Assembly: GCA_011525095.1 (NCBI GenBank)
Contig: WTIV01000179.1
Span: forward strand, 1 to 14,280
DNA: 14,280 bases
Source: Methanobacteriota archaeon
GTDB taxonomy: Archaea; Thermoplasmatota; Poseidoniia; Poseidoniales; Poseidoniaceae
Direction: 5' to 3'
The position numbers and the translations under genes were made by a program. A model generated the notes under the pieces. It was not told where the DNA came from, ran no database searches, and saw only the letters and a list, made by a program, of their open reading frames with translations. Below are positions 1-5,267 of this stretch, one piece after another; position 1 is the first letter of the stretch; every line of letters starts with the position of its first letter.

Positions 1-436
1 TCTGTACTTCGATATGACTTGGGTGACGGCCACGATTTACCCAGAATACTTCTTCTCTGTCGAAGGTTATTCTAACTGGCCTGCCTGCTTTTCTTGCTAG
101 AATTGCCGCACACATCTCGTGCGGGAATGGGTCGGATTTTCCTCCAAATCCACCGCCAACAAACGTTCGAATGACATTCACTTGATGCATTGGAACATCG
201 AGAACTGTTGCAAGCGCCCTGTGGGCATAGTGTGGAACTTGTTGCGGCGTGTAAAGTTGCAGTCTTCCGTTAGAATCCCAGTGTGCGACAACTGCGTGTG
301 GTTCTGTAAACCCGTGATTGACGCCCATGTATTTCCACTTTCCGTGGTACATGGCATTGGGGTTCTCCACCATAGAACGGTCTCCGAACTCTTGGAATAC
401 TCTCTTTTGTACGTTGGTTGAACCCACGTGATATTT
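1..436 (-). CDS. Molybdopterin hydroxylase large subunit, in-frame continuation past an internal TGA (partial at window edge)
   Basis: This stretch stays in the same reading frame as the 437..1081 gene, directly after its TGA codon at 437-439, and is open to the window edge (145 codons). It opens KYHVGSTNVQKRVFQEFGD, then reads GVNHGFTEPHAVVA, and reaches GGGFGGK at 137-157. GGGFGGK is the glycine-rich motif that xanthine dehydrogenase, CO dehydrogenase and 4-hydroxybenzoyl-CoA reductase large subunits use in contacting the molybdopterin cofactor. LARKAGRPVRI and FDREEVF follow, as expected for the family. No convincing independent start or ribosome binding site precedes it, so it is best read as the second part of one gene. 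That gene is either interrupted by a nonsense change or carries a base error. The active-site loop that would separate true CO dehydrogenase from other hydroxylases lies outside the window. The homology is clear; whether this part is translated is not. Confidence 0.8.
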
Positions 437-1081
437 TCATCTCCAATGAATTGGCTCGTCTACATCCTCGAGACCTTTCTTCATATCGTGAATTGAATCT
501 AGAACTTCATATTCAACTTCGATCAAAGCGACCGCTTCCCTTGCAGTTGCTTCGTCTACAGCAGCGACGCATGCTACTAAGTCGCCAACGTGTCTAACCT
601 TCTCAACAGCCATTGCGTGCTCGTCTTTTGTAACTGGAAGAACTCCAAACTTATTCGGTGCATCATCGCCGGTAGCTACTGCTATTACGCCCGGAAGTGC
701 TTCCGCTTTGCTGGTGTCAATGCTTACAACCTTGGCATAATGATGAGGCGACCTTACGATTCTGCCAATTATCTCATTTGGCAATCTGACGTCATCGCCG
801 TACCATGCTTGACCAGTGACCTTTGCATTGGCGTCTACAAGAGGTATTGATTTTCCAACAATAGTCCCTGTTCTTGCTCTATCGTGAATGTGAGAACCTG
901 CTGGTTGCTTCTCTTTCCCTCCGACCATTTCCGGAATGAAATCAAGGTCTCTGGGTTTCATGACCGGCCTAGAACCTCCCGAACCCGGAGGTGCGAAACT
1001 CTGCTTCCCTGCAACCCTTTTTCCATCCTTTCTGATTTCTCCAGAACCGCTTCCGGGCTGTTGCTTGTATCCACCTGACAT
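437..1081 (-). CDS. Xanthine dehydrogenase/CoxL-like molybdenum hydroxylase large subunit, N-terminal part ending at a premature TGA
   Basis: This is the catalytic subunit of a molybdenum hydroxylase, an enzyme class that hydroxylates aldehydes, purines, aromatic acyl-CoAs or CO; the substrate cannot be told here. From about residue 75 the standard N-terminal domain is visible: VGKSIPLVDANAKVTGQA, LPNEIIGRIVRSPHHYA, ALPGVIAV, VRHVGDLVA and IEVEYEVL. The first 74 residues are a Gly/Ser/Pro/Lys-rich extension not typical of the family. I chose the ATG at 1081 because GAGGTGAT lies just upstream (1086-1093) with 5 nt between GGTGA and ATG. A GTG at 1090 overlapping the small-subunit stop is the alternative and would add three residues. 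The frame stops at TGA 437-439 after about 214 residues, whereas the family is usually 700-800 residues. Recognisable sequence continues in the same frame beyond the stop, so the gene is interrupted rather than naturally short. It is probably co-transcribed with the small subunit. Confidence 0.85.
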   Translation of the reverse strand: MSGGYKQQPGSGSGEIRKDGKRVAGKQSFAPPGSGGSRPVMKPRDLDFIPEMVGGKEKQPAGSHIHDRARTGTIVGKSIPLVDANAKVTGQAWYGDDVRLPNEIIGRIVRSPHHYAKVVSIDTSKAEALPGVIAVATGDDAPNKFGVLPVTKDEHAMAVEKVRHVGDLVACVAAVDEATAREAVALIEVEYEVLDSIHDMKKGLEDVDEPIHWR

Positions 1082-1085
1082 CGGT

Positions 1086-1093
1086 ATCACCTC
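1086..1093 (-). promoter_or_regulatory. Strong Shine-Dalgarno site for the large subunit
   Basis: On the minus strand this reads GAGGTGAT, an 8-nt match to the complement of the archaeal 16S rRNA 3' end. Five bases separate its GGTGA core from the ATG at 1081. It overlaps the small-subunit stop codon, which suggests translational coupling, and it favours the ATG at 1081 over the GTG at 1090. Confidence 0.75.
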
Positions 1094-1689
1094 GCATGGC
1101 CCGGAGGCATTGTCGGCTCTTCAGGACCGCTTGGGTTAGGGTCAGGGTGAGCATCGCTTGCTGCTGGCGCAGATTCTGATTCACCACGGTGAATTGCTGC
1201 TGCTGCTTGAATCGATTCGATGATTTGTTGATATCCAGTACATCTGCACAGATTTCCTTCAATAGCACACGCAATTTCAGAATCAGATGGATTGGGATTT
1301 TCGTTGAGTAATGCTTGAGAGGCTACTAAGAAACCGGGGGTACAAAATCCACACTGAGAGCCACCATGGTCTGCAAAACACTGCTGAATAGGTGCTAGGT
1401 GAGCACCGTCTGCAAGACCTTCAACGGTGGTTATTTTGCTACCGCTTGCATCTTGAGCCATTGTGAGGCAAGATAGTCGAGGTTGGCCGTCGATCATCAC
1501 TGTGCAGCAACCACAAGTTCCCATGTCACATCCACGCTTTACACCCAAGCATCCTGCTTTGTCGCGCAAAACGTCTAGAAGCACAGCGTTTGATGGTGCA
1601 AGGACTTCACGAACTTGACCATTAACTTCGGCTGTCCACACCTTGGAAGGTGCTGCTGGAATCATCGAAACATGCTCTTTTCCAACCAT
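1087..1689 (-). CDS. [2Fe-2S] small subunit of xanthine dehydrogenase/CO dehydrogenase-family hydroxylase
   Basis: This is the iron-sulfur electron-transfer subunit partnering the downstream large subunit. The N-terminal plant-ferredoxin-type domain shows the cluster ligands in GVKRGCDMGTCGCCTV and, after a short spacer, LSCL. The C-terminal four-helix domain shows the second cluster motif, QCGFCTPG followed by EGNLCRCTGYQQI. All eight expected cysteines are present, so this subunit looks intact. The last roughly 34 residues are a Pro/Ser/Glu/Asp-rich tail beyond the normal family end. The frame extends upstream to a GTG at 1725, but the ATG at 1689 has GGTGA five bases before it and gives 200 residues, close to family length apart from the tail. 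A weak AT-rich element (1743-1750) could be a TATA box for a separate transcript. Otherwise the gene is read from the upstream acyltransferase, 90 nt away. No FAD-binding middle subunit is visible beside it. Confidence 0.93.
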   Translation of the reverse strand: MVGKEHVSMIPAAPSKVWTAEVNGQVREVLAPSNAVLLDVLRDKAGCLGVKRGCDMGTCGCCTVMIDGQPRLSCLTMAQDASGSKITTVEGLADGAHLAPIQQCFADHGGSQCGFCTPGFLVASQALLNENPNPSDSEIACAIEGNLCRCTGYQQIIESIQAAAAIHRGESESAPAASDAHPDPNPSGPEEPTMPPGHAR

Positions 1690-1694
1690 TATTG

Positions 1695-1699
1695 TCACC
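1695..1699 (-). promoter_or_regulatory. Shine-Dalgarno core for the small subunit
   Basis: The minus strand reads GGTGA, then five bases, then the ATG at 1689. This is the same spacing as at the large-subunit and subtilase starts. It supports 1689 over the upstream in-frame GTG at 1725, which has no comparable site. Confidence 0.6.
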
Positions 1700-1770
1700 A
1701 ACTGATTGACCCGAGTAAGAATCACCCTTTCAGCATTGGCACTAAATTATCCAATTCTCATGTCGCGAAT

Positions 1771-1789
1771 GTTGGTAATTTACACCAAC
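1771..1789. repeat. Perfect 6-bp inverted repeat with 7-nt spacer
   Basis: GTTGGT (1771-1776) and ACCAAC (1784-1789) flank AATTTAC. The repeat overlaps the acyltransferase stop codon and lies about 80-100 nt upstream of the small-subunit start. It could be an operator for the hydroxylase genes or a weak hairpin at the end of the acyltransferase message. No T-tract follows it. The function is a guess. Confidence 0.35.
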
Positions 1790-3156
1790 CTCTGAGCGAC
1801 TGAAGTGTGGTCCTCTGCGCCGGGAGAGGGGTTTTTCCAGTCATCGTCTCCCGGCAGGATTAGTCCATCTCCAATTTGGACTAAATCCGAAGCTAACTTC
1901 TGTTGAGTAGCACACAATTCATCCCAATTCAGGGATGAATCTCTCCACTTTGACCAAAGCCTCATTCTTCGCCAAGATGACTTGCCTTTGGAGTACAATT
2001 TCATCTGTAATTTCCCGGCGGTAGGCATCCACCACAGCATCAAAGGTAGGACAAGTATTGCTGGAAGCGAGAACAAGAATTGAATCACTACACTATAATC
2101 TGCTAAACCTGCGAGAGGGCTTGAATCAGAAAGTAGGGCCCAAGTGAAGGCATAAGCAGAGATTGACCACCAAATTGGATAGGCAAGTAATGCAGTGTAC
2201 AGTTTGAGTGCTCCACGTTTACTGTCTTCCATCTTGGGACCGAACATTCTGTCTATTGAAACCACAAACAAAAACGGTGGGAAAGATCCTACAATGGCAC
2301 TAAATGTGACGAATCCTAGCATAAATGACCAAGCGAATAACCACAAGAATATCGACCTCAGAAATCCGTAAGTTGTGACGGATTGAGGTCTATCATCAAC
2401 ATGATGAGGTTTCAAATCAAGAAATTCTAATCTTTTCATATGAGACCTAGTTCTACTTTCTAGGTCTCTGCATTTCTCTTGGTTGTTAATCGCCATCCAT
2501 TCCCAAGCTGCTCTAACCCTTCTGGCGCCAATAACCCCTTCTCCGTAGGTTACTACCTCAGTGATTTCGGGATTCTTGCGAAGCCTCTCAGCATGAATAA
2601 TTGACCTTGCTTTCCAAATTAATTCCCTGTCTTTCCAATCGTCTCTTGATAGGGAAGACCTAGATATTTCACCTGAAATTACCTTACTCAGACTTCCTAC
2701 ATCTCCTTCGATTTCTATTGGTCTCTCAACCGTAAGTGCGACTCTCTCTCTAAAAAGATGCTTCTTGCTGTAGTGAATACCAACCGGCAAGATTACTGGT
2801 GGATTATCAGGAGATAATTCGGCAGACCTCAAAGCAATTCTAGCAGCGTTGTCTTGAATTTCTTTCGACTTTGGCGAGGAATGGGATTCACCTTCTGGGA
2901 AAACTACAACATTTTTTCCAGATGCAACCTCTTTTGCAATACTCTCAAGTTCATTCGCATCATTAATGAAACCGTCAAATTTGACTTGCTCTCCTGGCAA
3001 CAACCCCTTCGTGAGCATGTTGTCAAACAAGCCTCCCGGGTGCCAAGAGACGATAACTGCACCTCTATCTGAAGGAAGGTTCTCAGCATCAATAACAGAA
3101 ATTTCTCTGAACCATGTGGACATCAAAACCCGGCTAAACCAGTTTTGGAGCCCCAT
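1780..3156 (-). CDS. PlsC/GPAT-like acyltransferase with C-terminal membrane segments
   Basis: This is a predicted membrane-bound acyltransferase of the lysophosphatidate/glycerol-3-phosphate acyltransferase superfamily, which moves an acyl chain onto glycerol phosphate or a lysophospholipid. Motif I is SWHPGGLFD (H39, D45). The His-Asp spacing is five residues, as in Sct1/Gpt2-type enzymes, rather than the common HX4D of PlsC. Motif III is VVFPEGESHS (E88, G89), and PVILPVGIHY (about 119-128) fits the last conserved block. The catalytic part covers roughly residues 20-150. A charged helical region follows to about 250. Three or four hydrophobic segments lie at about 266-302, 318-342 and 354-377, and the C-terminal tail is soluble. 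At 458 residues it is about twice the length of PlsC. It starts at an ATG at 3156, about 27 nt from the palindromic TATA at 3183-3190, so the message may be nearly leaderless. The exact substrate is unknown. Confidence 0.87.
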   Translation of the reverse strand: MGLQNWFSRVLMSTWFREISVIDAENLPSDRGAVIVSWHPGGLFDNMLTKGLLPGEQVKFDGFINDANELESIAKEVASGKNVVVFPEGESHSSPKSKEIQDNAARIALRSAELSPDNPPVILPVGIHYSKKHLFRERVALTVERPIEIEGDVGSLSKVISGEISRSSLSRDDWKDRELIWKARSIIHAERLRKNPEITEVVTYGEGVIGARRVRAAWEWMAINNQEKCRDLESRTRSHMKRLEFLDLKPHHVDDRPQSVTTYGFLRSIFLWLFAWSFMLGFVTFSAIVGSFPPFLFVVSIDRMFGPKMEDSKRGALKLYTALLAYPIWWSISAYAFTWALLSDSSPLAGLADYSVVIQFLFSLPAILVLPLMLWWMPTAGKLQMKLYSKGKSSWRRMRLWSKWRDSSLNWDELCATQQKLASDLVQIGDGLILPGDDDWKNPSPGAEDHTSVAQRLV

Positions 3157-3182
3157 AGTGACCCCTAATGAGTTCAGGTTTT

Positions 3183-3190
3183 GATATATC
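3183..3190. promoter_or_regulatory. Palindromic TATA element between divergent genes
   Basis: GATATATC reads the same on both strands and is the clearest TATA-like sequence between the acyltransferase (starting 3156, minus) and the subtilase (starting 3259, plus). With the usual archaeal distance of about 25 nt from TATA to transcription start, the minus transcript would begin only a few bases before its ATG. The plus transcript would carry a leader of about 45-50 nt that includes the GGTGA site. This is inferred from position and sequence only. Confidence 0.5.
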
Positions 3191-3248
3191 CCCCGATTTT
3201 ACGCGGATACACAGGGTTCAAACACTAGCACGAACTCGATTACATCGC

Positions 3249-3253
3249 GGTGA
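3249..3253 (+). promoter_or_regulatory. Shine-Dalgarno core for the subtilase
   Basis: GGTGA is followed by five bases and the ATG at 3259. It overlaps the upstream in-frame GTG (3250), which therefore cannot be the start served by this site. It decides the start of the protease in favour of 3259, three codons downstream of the longest frame. Confidence 0.65.
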
Positions 3254-3258
3254 AGGGA

Positions 3259-5199
3259 ATGAACGGCTACAAACGTTGTTTCGGACTATTTGGATTATTC
3301 ATGTTAGTTGCACCACTAATCGTTGCAACTGTTCCAGTATCTGCAGACTTTGAAGACAATTCTGAGCCAGTTGGATGGTGGACTGAAACCACAGTCGACC
3401 GCAATCAAAACAAGATTGGGGACATGGTCGAACTCCACATGGACAATCCAATCTTCTTGGATGAGGATAACACACTTCCTCTAATTATCGACTACCATTA
3501 CACCCCCGATCAACAAGATGTTGATCTACTAGAGCGTACCGTTGATTATGAACATCAGTTCATTCTGCACGGAATAGACGCCCTCGCAGGCAGAGTACCA
3601 GTCACAGAATTGCTAACCCTCAGAGATATTCCCGGTGTTGTGATGATCGAACTTGATGGGATTTTGACAGTTGCAAATAATGATGCAAGAATTGGACACG
3701 GTGTCGATATTACATTTGCAGAAACCGGTTATGATGGTGCAGGAACAACAGTCGCTATCATCGACACTGGACTGGATGGCAATCACACAAGTTTGGATGA
3801 CCAAGACGACGACCCAACAACATACGACCCAAAGATCCTTGGATTCTATGACGCTGTTAACAGCCCGGATGACACAAGTGGCAACATATTCCCATTCGAT
3901 GATCAAGGACACGGCTCTCACTGTGGAGGAACTACTGCAGGAACCGGTGCACCAACATACGAACATCCAGGAATGGCACCACAAGCGCACTTAGTCGGTG
4001 TCAAGGTATTGGGTGCTGACGGCTCAGGTTCATTCGCTGGCGTTATGGCAGGGATGCAATGGACGATTGACACCATGCATCAGTACAACACAAGAATCGC
4101 TTCAATGAGCCTAGGTGGGCCAGGTGCTATCGAGTGGACATCCTCTGAAGAGGACAGCGTTAACCGACAAGCGAATGCTATGGTTAGAGCAGGAATAGCC
4201 CTGTACATCGCTGCAGGAAACAATGCTGTTAGCGCTCAAATTGGAACTCCAGGTTCTGCAGAGGATGTAATCACAGTCGGTGCACTTGACAAGGACACTT
4301 CGATTGCTGTGTACTCAAGCCAAGGACCAACAGAAGAAGGTAGAGTAAAACCAAACATCGCTTACATGGGCAGCAGCATTATGTCTGTTGAATATAACTC
4401 AGGTGACCAGTATTCTGCGAAGAGCGGAACGAGTATGGCAACACCTGGTGCTGCAGGTGTTGGAGCATTGATGCTACAAGCAAACCCTAACCTATCTCCG
4501 TTTGATATTCGCAACATCATGCAAGAGACTGCAACTTACAGACAGTGCCACTACATGGGTGCAAACGAACCATGTGCTGAGGACTTGATTCCTAAGAACC
4601 GCCAAAACAACGTATACGGGCACGGGCACGTGAACTCCCTAGAGGCAGTACTAGAAGCTGCAGAGTACAACCAACAGTATACTTTCAACTCAAACCTTAC
4701 TCTGATGGTAACTGAGACCATGCTAACAAATGGTAACATTGTCATGGGTCCAGGTTCAGTAATGAAAATTGAAATCAGCGAAAGTATCGATTCAGTCCAA
4801 TGGATGAGCAATGACTTGAGAGATTCATGGTCCAACATCCACTCCTATGATGGAGGAACCAGTGTTGTACTAGATTACGACTTGATTGTCGAAGAACTAG
4901 AACACCTTCCTGGAATTCTGCTTCACGACAACCACACACTTTCCTTGCGCGGATTAGATGGTACTACCTCGAGCCCTCTTGTTTCTGTGGACATTACTCT
5001 GACCGAAGAGGTTCTAGTAGCGACAAGTGACGATACCAGTTCGACAATGAATTACGTTGTATACGGCTCTGTGTTCGCGGCAATCATTCTATCAATAGTT
5101 CTGCTAATCGCTTTCATCAACAACGATTCAGAGCAAGAAGCGGAACACTCAATCGACAAGGATATCGATGAAGTCGTTGAAGCAGAAATCATGGATTAA
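3259..5199 (+). CDS. Secreted, membrane-anchored subtilisin-like serine protease (S8 family)
   Basis: This is an exported peptidase, probably held on the outer face of the cytoplasmic membrane and acting on environmental protein. A signal peptide covers about residues 1-30, with a hydrophobic stretch ending VPVSA before DFED. Next comes an N-terminal region with a calcium-loop-like DRNQNKIGDMVE (47-58) and a propeptide-like segment. The S8 domain has the full catalytic set: Asp169 in AIIDTGLD, His218 in GHGSHCGG, oxyanion Asn321 in AAGNN, and Ser392 in SGTSMATPG. A Cys pair (CHYMGANEPC) after the domain may form a disulfide. A beta-rich region follows, then one transmembrane helix (about 599-620) and an acidic 26-residue tail, presumably cytoplasmic. 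Length is 646 residues from the ATG at 3259, chosen for its GGTGA site. A GTG at 3250 is possible. The family and catalytic residues are clear; the substrate is not known. Confidence 0.96.
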   Translation: MNGYKRCFGLFGLFMLVAPLIVATVPVSADFEDNSEPVGWWTETTVDRNQNKIGDMVELHMDNPIFLDEDNTLPLIIDYHYTPDQQDVDLLERTVDYEHQFILHGIDALAGRVPVTELLTLRDIPGVVMIELDGILTVANNDARIGHGVDITFAETGYDGAGTTVAIIDTGLDGNHTSLDDQDDDPTTYDPKILGFYDAVNSPDDTSGNIFPFDDQGHGSHCGGTTAGTGAPTYEHPGMAPQAHLVGVKVLGADGSGSFAGVMAGMQWTIDTMHQYNTRIASMSLGGPGAIEWTSSEEDSVNRQANAMVRAGIALYIAAGNNAVSAQIGTPGSAEDVITVGALDKDTSIAVYSSQGPTEEGRVKPNIAYMGSSIMSVEYNSGDQYSAKSGTSMATPGAAGVGALMLQANPNLSPFDIRNIMQETATYRQCHYMGANEPCAEDLIPKNRQNNVYGHGHVNSLEAVLEAAEYNQQYTFNSNLTLMVTETMLTNGNIVMGPGSVMKIEISESIDSVQWMSNDLRDSWSNIHSYDGGTSVVLDYDLIVEELEHLPGILLHDNHTLSLRGLDGTTSSPLVSVDITLTEEVLVATSDDTSSTMNYVVYGSVFAAIILSIVLLIAFINNDSEQEAEHSIDKDIDEVVEAEIMD

Positions 5200-5203
5200 A
5201 ACC

Positions 5204-5220
5204 CAAACTAAGGTTTGTTT
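5204..5220 (+). terminator. Possible weak hairpin terminator after the subtilase
   Basis: CAAAC (5204-5208), loop TAAG and GTTTG (5213-5217) could form a short stem just after the TAA stop, followed by three T residues. The stem is only 5 bp and AT-rich, so this is a tentative call. The protease and the next gene could equally be read as one transcript. Confidence 0.25.
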
Positions 5221-5237
5221 CCGGCTCAACATTCAAA

Positions 5238-5260
5238 AGGGCTTAGACTAGATTCGCCCT
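5238..5260. repeat. Short inverted repeat upstream of the giant membrane protein gene
   Basis: AGGGC (5238-5242) and GCCCT (5256-5260) are separated by 13 bases and end 7 nt before the ATG at 5268. If transcribed, they could pair and hide the start region. A 5-bp repeat can occur by chance. No Shine-Dalgarno match is visible for this start. Confidence 0.25.
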
Positions 5261-5267
5261 GAGAAAT

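Noticed and set aside
119..421. Plus-strand 100-residue open frame
   Set aside because: It lies opposite the in-frame continuation of the molybdenum hydroxylase large subunit, which carries clear family motifs, and it has no domain signature of its own.
437..439. TGA read as selenocysteine in the large subunit
   Set aside because: The position lies in a variable linker region and not at the molybdenum active site. Known selenium-containing hydroxylases of this family carry selenium as a labile ligand, not as selenocysteine. No selenocysteine signal could be assessed in the window.
969..1274. Minus-strand frame across the small/large subunit junction
   Set aside because: It overlaps both subunit genes in another frame and encodes low-complexity sequence without motifs; it is a shadow of the real genes.
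3613..3990. Frames on both strands within the subtilase
   Set aside because: They overlap the Asp- and His-containing core of the protease and are explained by its codon pattern. Their translations are low-complexity and unlike any family.
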